Assembly (NCBI GenBank): GCA_002083475.1
Contig: LWDI01000097.1
Span: 34,370 to 54,097 of the forward strand
Reading direction: 5' to 3'
From: Proteobacteria bacterium SG_bin5
GTDB taxonomy: Bacteria > Pseudomonadota > Alphaproteobacteria > Sphingomonadales > Sphingomonadaceae
DNA length: 19,728 bases
The translations under genes and the position numbers were made by a program. The notes under the pieces were generated by a model. That model saw only the letters and a list, made by a program, of their open reading frames with translations. It had not been told where the DNA came from and searched no databases. Shown here one piece after another: positions 1-7,733 of this stretch; position 1 is the stretch's first letter, and every line of letters starts with the position of its first letter.

Positions 1-133
1 GGGGACCATTCGCGCAGCGAATGGTGGAGGGGTATCGCCCTCGAACCGCCGGGGACACCCCTCCACCGCGCTTCGCGCGGTCCCCCTCCCCTTACAGGGG
101 AGGAGCGAACCGGTTCGATCGCAAACGACTCTA
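1..133. repeat. Composite palindromic repeat, copy 1 (cut by window start)
   Basis: A run of perfect hairpins: ACCATTCGC/GCGAATGGT (5-13, 17-25), GGAGGGGT/ACCCCTCC (26-33, 57-64), ACCGCGC/GCGCGGT (65-71, 75-81) and CCTCCCCT/AGGGGAGG (85-92, 96-103). After GGGGAGGAGC (97-106) come 10 bases, then GATCGCAAACGACTCT (117-132). That end motif is the reverse complement of the ends of the copies at 5389 and 19602. It overlaps the ferredoxin stop codon at 131-133. The arms could terminate transcription of the ferredoxin gene, but no U-tract is seen. The left part lies outside the window. Confidence 0.85.
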
Positions 134-439
134 CTCCGCCGGCGCCACGCCCAGCCCCGCCGCGACCTCGGCCAGATCCGCCCCCTTGGGCACCAGCCGC
201 CAGCTTTTCGGATCGGCGGCGTTGACCACCGTCACCGCGCCGCGCGGGCAGACGCCGAGGCATTTCACCTCGACCACCCCCAGCCGGCTCTTGCGGAAGC
301 GCTTGACCCCCAAATAGGCCTTGAGCGCCTTGGCGAGCCGCTGCTTCCCCTTCTTGCCGAAGCCGCCGTCCAACCGCTTCGAACATTTGGCGCACACCAG
401 GATCGCGGTTTCCCACTCGGCCTTGACGAGCCGGGTCAT
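131..439 (-). CDS. Thioredoxin-like [2Fe-2S] ferredoxin family protein
   Basis: 102 residues. Two cysteine pairs are visible: C16-x2-C19 near the start (ILVCAKCSKRL) and C60-x3-C64 (VKCLGVCPRGAV), followed by a hydrophobic beta strand. This is the pattern of thioredoxin-fold [2Fe-2S] ferredoxins, small cytoplasmic electron carriers. The first pair is closer than the roughly ten-residue spacing I recall for the classical family. The K/R-rich segment 29-52 between the pairs is long and basic. The ATG overlaps the stop of the upstream J-domain gene (ATGA), so translation is probably coupled. The TAG stop lies in the end of the adjacent composite repeat. No redox partner can be assigned. Confidence 0.85.
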   Translation of the reverse strand: MTRLVKAEWETAILVCAKCSKRLDGGFGKKGKQRLAKALKAYLGVKRFRKSRLGVVEVKCLGVCPRGAVTVVNAADPKSWRLVPKGADLAEVAAGLGVAPAE

Positions 440-972
440 GCCGGGCGCCAGCTCTTGCGCTCTTCGGCGGCGCGCAGCACTTCATAGGCGGCTTGCAGCT
501 GCTGGAAGCGCTTGGCGGCCTCGGCGTCGGCGGGGCGGACGTCGGGGTGCCATTCCTTGGCGAGGCGGCGCCAGGCGGCGCGTACCGCCTCGAAATCGGC
601 GTCGGGTTCGAGTTCGAGCGCTTCGAGCGCGCGCAGCTCGTCGCGCGAGCGGCTGCCGTCGCCGGGGCCGGCCCAGCGGTGATGCTGCGCGCTCGCGAAG
701 CCCGCCGCCTCGCGCGCTTCCTTGGCCTCGCGCGCGGCGGCTTCCTCGGCCGAGAGTCCGGCGAAATAATTCCAGCTCGCGTTATATTCGGCGGCGTGGC
801 GCTCGCAAAAATACCAGCGCTCGCGGCTGTTGGGTGATTTGGGCGCGGGGCGATCGCCCGGCAGGTCGCACCCTTCGCGGTCACACAGCCGCACCTTTTG
901 CGCCTCGCGCGCGCTGCCATAGCCCCGCCAGCGGGGGAATCCCCAGTCGTTCGTCCGTGTCGGCCGCGCCAT
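436..972 (-). CDS. J-domain (DnaJ-like) protein with N-terminal Cys/His cluster
   Basis: 178 residues from ATG 972. An upstream GTG at 1041 also opens the frame, but it adds a poor, Ala/Cys-rich leader; 972 has a G-rich ribosome site and starts MARPTRTNDWGFPRWRGYG. The C-terminal 65 residues are a J domain with WHPD at 141-144 and the helix QLQAAYEVLRAAEE behind it. J domains stimulate the ATPase of DnaK-type chaperones. The N-terminal part is not the usual DnaJ arrangement: C30, C35, C56 and H59 could bind a metal, and residues 73-95 form a charged helix. There is no Gly/Phe region and no DnaJ zinc-finger repeat, so this is a specialised co-chaperone rather than DnaJ itself. It overlaps the ferredoxin gene by 4 bp. 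A weak GTTGCG-N13-CGCCTATGT promoter-like match lies upstream (1010-983, minus strand). Confidence 0.85.
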   Translation of the reverse strand: MARPTRTNDWGFPRWRGYGSAREAQKVRLCDREGCDLPGDRPAPKSPNSRERWYFCERHAAEYNASWNYFAGLSAEEAAAREAKEAREAAGFASAQHHRWAGPGDGSRSRDELRALEALELEPDADFEAVRAAWRRLAKEWHPDVRPADAEAAKRFQQLQAAYEVLRAAEERKSWRPA

Positions 973-1138
973 GATGCCCCCCACATAGGCGCCGCGCGCC
1001 CCCGCGCAACCGACAAAAGCGGCGCGTGCGCAGGCAACCAAAACCGCCCCCGAACGATTTGGGGTTGCCCAATGATTGGCGCGCGGTAATCTTATTGCCC
1101 GACGTCGCCGCCCCTCGCAATTTCATTACGGGAAGCCA

Positions 1139-2710
1139 ATGACCAAGCCTTTCGCCACTTTGGGCGCCGATCTTCCCGCCTCGATCGTCGTCGCGCTCGT
1201 CGCGCTGCCGCTGTGCCTGGGCATCGCGCTTGCCTCGGGCGCGCCGCTGTTCGCGGGGGTGATCGCGGGGATCGTCGGCGGCGTGGTGGTGGGCGCGGTC
1301 TCCAAATCGCCGCTTTCGGTGAGCGGCCCCGCCGCCGGCCTCACCGTGATCGTGCTCGATGCGATCGAGCGGTTGCAAAGCTATCCCTTGTTCCTTGCAG
1401 CCGTGGTGCTCGCGGGCATTTTGCAGCTCGCGCTGTCGGCGGCGCGCGCGGGGATGCTTTCCGAATTCGTGCCTTCCTCGGTGATCACCGGCATGCTCGC
1501 GGCGATCGGGCTGATCCTGATCTTGAAGCAAATCCCGCACCTCGTCGGCTTCGACGGCGATTTCGAGGGCAGCTTCGAATTTTGGACGCCCGATGGGCGC
1601 AACACTTTCACCGAACTCGCCGCGAGCCTCACCCAGAGCCTCACCCCCGGCGCTGTGCTGATCGGCGGGGTGGCGCTCGCGTTCCTCTTCTGGTGGGACA
1701 AGATGGGTCCCAAGGGCGGCTTTTGGCGCTATCTGCCGGGGCCGCTGATCGCGGTGCTGTTCGGCATCGGCGCCAATGCCGCGCTCGGCGTGTTGGCGCC
1801 CGCGTGGCAGCTCGGCGCCAAGCATCTCGTCCAAGTGCCGATCGCCGATGGGCCGGCGGCGTTCGTCGGCCTGTTCCGCCTGCCCGATTTCGCCGGCTGG
1901 CTCACCGGGCCGGTGTGGATCACCGCCGTCACGCTCGCGATCGTCGCCAGCCTCGAATCGATGCTGAGCGTGAAGGCGGTCGACGAGATCGACCCGCGCC
2001 GCCGCCGCACCGACAAGAATCGCGAGCTGCTGGCGCAAGGCAGCGGCAACATCGCCTCGGGGCTGCTCGGCGGGTTGCCGGTCACCTCGGTGATCGTGCG
2101 CTCCTCGGCGAACGTCGCGGCGGGCGCGGAGAGCCAGATGTCGGCGATCCTGCACGGGCTCTGGCTGCTCCTGTCGGTCGCGCTGATCCCGGCGCTGCTC
2201 AACCTCATCCCGCTCGCCGCGCTGGCGGCGGTGCTGATCCAGGTCGGCTATAAGCTCACCAAGCCCTCGCTGTTCGTCGATCGCTTCCGCCAGGGGGCGA
2301 CCCAATTCGTCCCCTTCGTGGTGACGGTGCTCGCGATCCTGCTGAGCGACTTGCTGATCGGCATCGCGATCGGGCTGGTGGTGGGCTTCGCCTTCGTGAT
2401 CGCGCGCAATTTCCGCTCGGCGCTGACCTTCGCCTGCGAGGATGCCGATTGCCTGATCCGCGCGCGGCGCAACCTCTATTTCATCCACAAATACGAGCTG
2501 CAGAACATGCTCGCCCGCGTGCCCGATAAGTCGACCTTGCTGATCGATCTATCGGCGACGAGCTACGTCGATCTCGACAATATCGAGATCATCAACGCCT
2601 TCATCAAACATGCCCATTACCGCGGCATCGAGGTGTTCCTGCGCGGCGATCTGGCGGGCCGCGCGCCGCCGCGCATCGATGCGCCGATCATGGAGTATAA
2701 ACCGGCATGA
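1139..2710 (+). CDS. SulP family inorganic anion transporter (probable bicarbonate)
   Basis: 523 residues from ATG 1139, with GGGAAG about 5 bases upstream; the frame is open from 1076 but that leader is Arg-rich and unlike a membrane N-terminus. It has many hydrophobic segments and the SulP signature region SVSGPAAGLTVIV (61-73). The loop VDEIDPRRRRTDKNREL and the following GLPVTSVIVRSSANVAAGA are also typical. The last ~80 residues (TLLIDLSATSYVDLDNIEII) form a short STAS-like domain. SulP proteins carry sulfate, bicarbonate or other anions across the inner membrane. The 4-bp overlap with a carbonic anhydrase gene makes bicarbonate the best guess, but the substrate is inferred. A weak promoter candidate is TTGCCC (1065-1070), N16, TAATCT (1087-1092). 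Confidence 0.93.
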   Translation: MTKPFATLGADLPASIVVALVALPLCLGIALASGAPLFAGVIAGIVGGVVVGAVSKSPLSVSGPAAGLTVIVLDAIERLQSYPLFLAAVVLAGILQLALSAARAGMLSEFVPSSVITGMLAAIGLILILKQIPHLVGFDGDFEGSFEFWTPDGRNTFTELAASLTQSLTPGAVLIGGVALAFLFWWDKMGPKGGFWRYLPGPLIAVLFGIGANAALGVLAPAWQLGAKHLVQVPIADGPAAFVGLFRLPDFAGWLTGPVWITAVTLAIVASLESMLSVKAVDEIDPRRRRTDKNRELLAQGSGNIASGLLGGLPVTSVIVRSSANVAAGAESQMSAILHGLWLLLSVALIPALLNLIPLAALAAVLIQVGYKLTKPSLFVDRFRQGATQFVPFVVTVLAILLSDLLIGIAIGLVVGFAFVIARNFRSALTFACEDADCLIRARRNLYFIHKYELQNMLARVPDKSTLLIDLSATSYVDLDNIEIINAFIKHAHYRGIEVFLRGDLAGRAPPRIDAPIMEYKPA

Positions 2711-3357
2711 AGCGGCTCAATCAGCTGTTGCTCGCGAACAAGGCCTGGGCGAGCGAGATCGTGGAGGAAGACCCCGGCTATTTCACCCGCCAGACCGGCG
2801 GCCAGACGCCCGAATTCCTGTGGATCGGCTGTTCGGACAGCCGGGTGAGCGCCGAGCAGATCACCCAAACCCAGCCGGGCGGCATGTTCATCCACCGCAA
2901 CGTCGCCAATCTGGTCGACGAGGCCGATCTCAATCTGATGTCGGTTCTGCAATATGCGGTCGACGTGCTGAAAGTCCGCCACATCATCCTGTGCGGCCAT
3001 TATGGCTGTGGCGGGCTGATGGCGACGCTGAACGGCGGCACCAGCGGCCCGGTCGCGCGCTGGCTGCGCGGCGCCGGAGCCGTGCTCGACGCGCATCGCG
3101 ATGAAATCGCGCGCCAGCCGAGCGAGGAAGCGCGCGTCAACCGCTTCGTCGAAATCAACGTGCGCGATCAATTGCTCAAGCTCGCGCGCACCGCCATCGT
3201 GCGCGACGCCTGGGCGCGCGGCCAGGCGCTGTTCCTGAACGGCTGGGTCTATGATCTGCGCGACGGGCGGCTGAAGCCGCTGATGGCGATCGACGCCGAC
3301 ACCGCGATCGATGAAGTCGGCGCGCCCGCGCAAGTGCTGCTGCCCACCCCCGGCTGA
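2707..3357 (+). CDS. can: Beta-class carbonic anhydrase
   Basis: 216 residues. It interconverts CO2 and bicarbonate with a zinc ion. The ligands and catalytic dyad are all visible: C42, D44 and R46 in GCSDSRVS, then H98 and C101 in LCGHYGCGG. These numbers equal those I recall for E. coli Can, and length and architecture also fit that group. No signal peptide is present, so it is cytoplasmic. The start ATG overlaps the stop of the SulP gene (ATGA), implying coupled translation and a joint role in bicarbonate uptake and hydration balance. The gene symbol rests on resemblance to Can. Confidence 0.96.
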   Translation: MKRLNQLLLANKAWASEIVEEDPGYFTRQTGGQTPEFLWIGCSDSRVSAEQITQTQPGGMFIHRNVANLVDEADLNLMSVLQYAVDVLKVRHIILCGHYGCGGLMATLNGGTSGPVARWLRGAGAVLDAHRDEIARQPSEEARVNRFVEINVRDQLLKLARTAIVRDAWARGQALFLNGWVYDLRDGRLKPLMAIDADTAIDEVGAPAQVLLPTPG

Positions 3358-3396
3358 GGTTTACAAGCCGCCCGCGCGCGGCCAAGCTCGCCGGCG

Positions 3397-4275
3397 ATGA
3401 CGACGCCCCGCCCCTTCGGCCCGCTTGATCTGGGCGTGGTGGTGATGATGAACCTGTTCTGGGGCCTCAACATCATCGCGGTGAAGCAATCGGTGCTGCT
3501 CGTCGCGCCGCTGACGGCGGCGTTCCTGCGCCAGGCGTTGGTGCTGATGGTGTGCGCGGGATCGCTGCGCCCGGTGCCGGGGCAGATGCGCGCGATCACC
3601 ATGCTCGGCCTGTTGATGGGCGCGGCCTTTTATCTGGTAATCAACCTGTCGCTCGCGGTCGCGACCAATGTCGGCGCGCTCGCGATCGCGGGGCAATTGG
3701 GCGTGCCCTTCGCGCTGATCCTGGCGGTGCTGTTCCAGGGCGAGCGGATCCACGTGCCGCGCCTGATCGGCATCGCGCTGTCGCTCGGCGGGGTGGCGGT
3801 GCTGGTGTTCGATCCTTCCGCCGGCGGCCAGCTGCTCGCGCTCGCGCTCACCGCGCTCTCGAGCCTGATTTGGGCGATCGGGTCGCTCGTCCAACGCCAG
3901 TTGCGCGGGGTGCCGGTGCTGACGCTTTACGGCTGGATCGCCCTCTGGGGCACCGCCGGGCTCGGCCTGGCGGCGCTGGTCGCCGAGCCGCACGCCTTGC
4001 GCGCGGTGCCGTCGCTGTCGCTCGGCACGCTGGGGTGGATCGCCTTTTCGGCGCTCGGCTCGACCTTGGGCGGGCATGGCGCGCTTTCCTGGCTGCTGCA
4101 ACGCCATCCGGTGACGGTGGTGACGCCGATGACGCTCGCCGCGCCGGTGATTTCGGTCTTTACCGCCGCTTGGTATTTCGGCACCCCTGTCACCGGCGTG
4201 ATGTTGGTGGGTGGCGGATTGGCGATGGCGGGGGTGGCGATCGTGACGATGCGGACGGCGGCGCGATCGGCATGA
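3397..4275 (+). CDS. EamA/DMT family transporter
   Basis: 292 residues, almost entirely hydrophobic, with about ten membrane segments arranged as two EamA-type halves. The first half begins VVVMMNLFWGLNIIAVK, with the conserved W/N region of helix 1; the second begins LLALALTALSSLIWAIGSLVQRQ. It ends in a short basic tail. Members of this drug/metabolite superfamily export amino acids, nucleosides or drugs; the substrate cannot be told from sequence. The gene starts 39 bp after the carbonic anhydrase gene and ends 7 bp before the amidase gene, so all may share a transcript. No strong Shine-Dalgarno is seen before ATG 3397. Confidence 0.92.
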   Translation: MTTPRPFGPLDLGVVVMMNLFWGLNIIAVKQSVLLVAPLTAAFLRQALVLMVCAGSLRPVPGQMRAITMLGLLMGAAFYLVINLSLAVATNVGALAIAGQLGVPFALILAVLFQGERIHVPRLIGIALSLGGVAVLVFDPSAGGQLLALALTALSSLIWAIGSLVQRQLRGVPVLTLYGWIALWGTAGLGLAALVAEPHALRAVPSLSLGTLGWIAFSALGSTLGGHGALSWLLQRHPVTVVTPMTLAAPVISVFTAAWYFGTPVTGVMLVGGGLAMAGVAIVTMRTAARSA

Positions 4276-4282
4276 CCCGAGC

Positions 4283-4990
4283 ATGACCTTCGACCCGATG
4301 CCGCCGGTGATCGAGGCGCCCTCCCCCAATTTCGACACGCGCCCGGGGCCGATCACGATGATCGTGCTCCATTATACCGGCATGCGGGATGCCGAAAGCG
4401 CGATCGCCCGGCTGCGCGATCCCGAGGCCAAGGTCTCCGCCCATTATGTCGTCGCCGAGGATGGCGTGGTGCTGCGCCTGGTCGATGAAGACAAGCGCGC
4501 CTGGCACGCCGGGCGCTCGCACTGGCGGCAGTGGGATGACGTCAACAGCGTCTCGATCGGGATCGAGATCGTCAATCCCGGCCATGAGTTCGGCTATCGC
4601 CCCTTCCCCGATCAACAGATCGACGCGGTGGTGCGGCTGGTCCATTCGATCAAGGACCGCCACGGCATCACTCGCGGCAATATCGTCGGCCATTCGGATG
4701 TCGCGCCCGCGCGCAAGCGCGATCCGGGCGAGCTGTTTCCCTGGGGCATTCTCGCGCGGCGGCGGCTCGCCCTGCCGCGCCCGACCAAGAATTTGATGGA
4801 CCCGCATTGGACCGAAAGCGGCTTTCTGCTCGCGCTCGAGCGCTTCGGTTATGACGTCACCGAGCCGATGGCGGCGATCATGGCGTTCCAGCGCCGCTTC
4901 CGCCCCGAGCTGATCGACGGCGAGATCGACGCCGAATGCCGGATGATCCTGCTCGCGCTGCTGTTGCCAAAGCCGCAGGGGGATGATTAA
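4283..4990 (+). CDS. N-acetylmuramoyl-L-alanine amidase (AmpD/AmiD type, Amidase_2)
   Basis: 235 residues. It cleaves the amide bond between N-acetylmuramic acid and the stem peptide of peptidoglycan or its turnover products. Zinc ligands match the AmpD pattern: H30 (VLHYT), H137 (GHSDVAPARKRDPG) and D147; E95 (SIGIEIVNPG) and K145 are the likely catalytic pair. The C-terminal ~60 residues (HWTESGFLLALERFGYDV...AIMAFQRRFRPELIDGEID) resemble a peptidoglycan-binding repeat domain. No signal peptide or lipobox is visible, so a cytoplasmic role in muropeptide recycling is more likely than wall lysis, though a later Met (residue 6) could be the start. The gene overlaps the probable promoter of rnpB at its 3' end. 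Confidence 0.92.
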   Translation: MTFDPMPPVIEAPSPNFDTRPGPITMIVLHYTGMRDAESAIARLRDPEAKVSAHYVVAEDGVVLRLVDEDKRAWHAGRSHWRQWDDVNSVSIGIEIVNPGHEFGYRPFPDQQIDAVVRLVHSIKDRHGITRGNIVGHSDVAPARKRDPGELFPWGILARRRLALPRPTKNLMDPHWTESGFLLALERFGYDVTEPMAAIMAFQRRFRPELIDGEIDAECRMILLALLLPKPQGDD

Positions 4991-4993
4991 GCG

Positions 4994-5388
<395 letters not shown>

Positions 5389-5642
5389 TAGAGCCACTTG
5401 CGATCGGACTGGTTTGCTCCTCCCCTGAAAGAGGAGTTCCGGGTCGGATCGTCCCCCGGACGATCCTAAACCGTGCGGGGCACGGTTTACCCGGAACTGG
5501 CACCCGCGAAGCGGGTGACGGAGGGGTGTCCCCGGCGGATAGAGGGTGATACCCCTCCACCACACTTCGCGTGGTCCCCCTCCCCTTACAGGGGAGGAGC
5601 TGCGGCGTTCAATGCCCTGGTCGATTAGATCGCAACCACTCT
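5389..5642. repeat. Composite palindromic repeat, copy 2 (complete)
   Basis: This 254-bp element begins TAGAGCCACTTGCGATC (5389-5405), one base after the last paired base of rnpB, and ends with GATCGCAACCACTCT (5628-5642), an imperfect inverted copy of that start. Inside are GCTCCTCCCC (5416-5425) and its inverse GGGGAGGAGC (5591-5600). Hairpins follow: CACCCGC/GCGGGTG (5501-5507, 5511-5517), GGAGGGGT/ACCCCTCC (5520-5527, 5551-5558), ACCAC/GTGGT (5559-5563, 5571-5575) and CCTCCCCT/AGGGGAGG (5579-5586, 5590-5597). It lies between the convergent rnpB and cheR, so it may act as a two-way terminator. No coding capacity and no transposase are seen. With the repeat at 5678-5784 it accounts for most of the 418 bases without a gene between 5389 and 5806. 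Confidence 0.85.
5435..5498. repeat. Nested perfect three-stem palindrome inside repeat copy 2
   Basis: Outer arms AGTTCCGGGT (5435-5444) and ACCCGGAACT (5489-5498) are perfect inverse complements. They enclose two perfect 9-bp hairpins with 3-base loops: GGATCGTCC/GGACGATCC (5446-5454, 5458-5466) and AAACCGTGC/GCACGGTTT (5468-5476, 5480-5488). The folded form is a three-way junction with almost no unpaired bases. Copy 3 has no such insert at the equivalent position, so this looks like a module added to the left arm. Confidence 0.9.
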
Positions 5643-5677
5643 CGAGCAGGCCGCGCTACATCAGAACCACGTGCCTG

Positions 5678-5784
5678 CCGTTCGTGCTGAGCTTGCCGAA
5701 GCACCGTTCTTTTCTTCGACGGTCGCAAGGCAGTGCCGCCGTTGGCTTCGCCGCCCTTCGGGTCGACAAGCTCAGGACGAACGG
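5678..5784. repeat. Interspersed inverted repeat
   Basis: The left arm CCGTTCGTGCTGAGCTTG (5678-5695) is mirrored by CAAGCTCAGGACGAACGG (5767-5784) with one mismatch. About 70 bases lie between, with smaller inverted pieces (CTTCGACGG, CGAAGCACCG). From memory, similar sequences containing TGAGCTTGTCGAAG are scattered through sphingomonad genomes as intergenic repeats. It lies 22 bp downstream of the cheR stop, so it may also end the che transcript. Confidence 0.75.
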
Positions 5785-5806
5785 TTCGGATTTCGCGCTG
5801 GATACT

Positions 5807-6655
5807 CTAAGCCGCCGCTGCGCGCGCGCCGGTCGCGGGTTCGTATAGCCCCTTGTAGCGGGCCGAGGGGACGAAGGCGTCGCTCTGGCCGATCACCGTC
5901 TCGCCCGCGCCGAGCACGAGCAGCCCGCCCGGGCGCATCGCCAGCGCCAGCCGATCGAGCACCGCCCGGCGCAACGCGGGCGACAGATAGAGCATCACGT
6001 TGCGGCACAAGATGATGTCGAACCGCCCCGGCGGCGGCGCGTCGGTGACCAGATTCTGCCGGCGGAAGGTGATGCGGCTCACCAATTCGGGGCGCGCGAC
6101 CCAATCGGGGCCGATCGCCTCGAACCAATCGATCATGCGGCGCACCGAAAGTCCGCGCTGAATCTCGAATTGCGAATAGCGCCCGCTTCGCGCGCGGGCG
6201 AGCGCGGCTTCGGACACGTCGGTCGCGACGATCTCGGCATCGATCGTCACCCCCGCGCGCGCGCGCTCGGCGAGCAGAATCGCGAGCGAGAGCGGTTCCT
6301 GCCCGGTCGAACAAGCCGCCGACCACAGCCGCGGCCGCCGCCCCGTCGCCGCCTCGCCCTCGATCGCGGCGAGCAGCGCGTCGAAGATCGGCGCGTCGCG
6401 GAAGAAGGAGGTTTCCTGGTTGAGCAGCGCGTCGACGATCTGTTCGGCGACGACGCCGCCGGGATCGCGCATCAATTCGTCGACCAGGGCTTCGAGCGAC
6501 GGCAGCGCGCGCGCGCGGAGCAGCGGCTTGAGCGCGGTTTCGATCCGCCAGCTGCGGTTGGGCGCGATCTGCTGGCCGGTGCGCTGTTCGAGCAGCGCGG
6601 TCACGACCACCATCGCGCTGGTCGTGGGCGGCGGCAGGCGTTGGTCGATGATCAT
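5807..6655 (-). CDS. cheR: CheR, chemoreceptor glutamate methyltransferase
   Basis: 282 residues. It transfers methyl from S-adenosylmethionine to receptor glutamates, setting chemotactic adaptation. The N-terminal helical domain is followed by the family motif NQETSFFRD (79-87). The SAM-binding loop is WSAACSTGQEP (111-121), with D146 in ATDVS, and the catalytic-domain core is FDIILCRNVMLYL (212-224). Length is close to the usual 270-290. The ATG overlaps the cheB stop (ATGA), so it is translationally coupled to its antagonist CheB. No tetratricopeptide extension is present, and it ends in an alanine run. Confidence 0.96.
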   Translation of the reverse strand: MIIDQRLPPPTTSAMVVVTALLEQRTGQQIAPNRSWRIETALKPLLRARALPSLEALVDELMRDPGGVVAEQIVDALLNQETSFFRDAPIFDALLAAIEGEAATGRRPRLWSAACSTGQEPLSLAILLAERARAGVTIDAEIVATDVSEAALARARSGRYSQFEIQRGLSVRRMIDWFEAIGPDWVARPELVSRITFRRQNLVTDAPPPGRFDIILCRNVMLYLSPALRRAVLDRLALAMRPGGLLVLGAGETVIGQSDAFVPSARYKGLYEPATGARAAAA

Positions 6656-7713
6656 GCTGGGCGCTTTCCGCCGGCGATCAGCCGGCCAATTTCATCGGGC
6701 GGCAGCACCGCCTGGGCGAAGCCCGCCTGCGCGACCGCGCCGGGCATTCCCCAAACGACCGAGCTGGCCTTGTCTTGAACCACCAGCGCGCCGCCGGCGT
6801 GGGCGAGCCGCGCCGCCCCTTGCGCGCCGTCGCGCCCCATGCCCGAGAGCACGATGCCGAGCGCGCGCGCGCCGAAACTCTCGGCGACGCTCGCGAACAT
6901 CGGGTCGACCGAGGGCAGGCAACCGCTCGCGACCTTTTCATGGGTCAGCCGCGCCACCACCGCCTCGCCATAGCGCGCGCAGCGCAGATGCGCGTCGCCG
7001 GGGGCGATCAGGATTCGGCCGGGCTTGATCCGCGCATGATCCTGCGCGACCTCGCAAGTTCGCCCGGCGAGCACCGCGATCTGCGCCGCGAAATAGGGCA
7101 TGAACGAGGCGGGCAGATGCTGGGTGATCAGCATCGGCGTCTGGAAGCTCGGCGGGATCGCGCGCAGCATTTGGCTGAGCGCGTGAATGCCCCCGGTCGA
7201 GGCGCCGATCGCGACGATGTCGAAATCCTCGGCCTGGCCCGCGCTCGCGATCGGCTGCGGGCGGCTCGCGCCCAGATCATCGCCGTCGATCAGCCGTGCG
7301 ATCTTCTCGGTCAGCGCGTCGCCGAATTTGCCGACGAGATTGCCGATTCCCGGCTTCACCAGCGTGTCCGCCGCGCCGAGCGTGAGCGCCTGGATCGTCG
7401 CGGCGGCACCCTCGGCGCAGCTCGACGAGACGACGATCACCCGCGCCCCGCGCCCGCAGGCGAGCAGATCGGGAAGCGCGGTCAAGCCGTCGACCCCGGG
7501 CATTTCGATGTCGAGCAGGATCACGTCGACGCTTTCGCGCTGCAGGAAATCGAGCGCGGCATGGGCATCGGCGACCGCGCCGGCGACGGTAAAACGCGGT
7601 TCGGCCTCGATCATCTTGCCGATCACCGCGCGCGCGACGACCGAATCATCGACGATCAGGATCCGCGCTTCGGGCGCGGCGCGCGCGGCGAGCGTGTGCG
7701 GCCTGGCGGGCAT
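6652..7713 (-). CDS. cheB: CheB, receptor methylesterase/response regulator
   Basis: 353 residues from ATG 7713. The frame is open further upstream, but that part lies over cheY and makes no sense as protein; a GGGGGG ribosome site precedes 7713. The N-terminal receiver has acidic residues D22-D23, phospho-acceptor D68 (VILLDIEMPGVDG) and K120. The C-terminal methylesterase has the catalytic triad S172 (GASTGG), H199 (TQHLP) and D295 (GMGRDG). It demethylates or deamidates receptors once phosphorylated by CheA. It starts 20 bp after cheY and overlaps cheR by 4 bp. Both domains look intact. Confidence 0.97.
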   Translation of the reverse strand: MPARPHTLAARAAPEARILIVDDSVVARAVIGKMIEAEPRFTVAGAVADAHAALDFLQRESVDVILLDIEMPGVDGLTALPDLLACGRGARVIVVSSSCAEGAAATIQALTLGAADTLVKPGIGNLVGKFGDALTEKIARLIDGDDLGASRPQPIASAGQAEDFDIVAIGASTGGIHALSQMLRAIPPSFQTPMLITQHLPASFMPYFAAQIAVLAGRTCEVAQDHARIKPGRILIAPGDAHLRCARYGEAVVARLTHEKVASGCLPSVDPMFASVAESFGARALGIVLSGMGRDGAQGAARLAHAGGALVVQDKASSVVWGMPGAVAQAGFAQAVLPPDEIGRLIAGGKRPA

Positions 7714-7733
7714 GGTGGCGACCCCCCCGGTGC

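Noticed and set aside
881..2488. Long open frame (535 codons) on the minus strand opposite the SulP gene
   Set aside because: Very rich in Arg, His, Gln and Asp with no domain; it is the antisense shadow of a high-GC gene whose plus-strand product is a clear SulP transporter.
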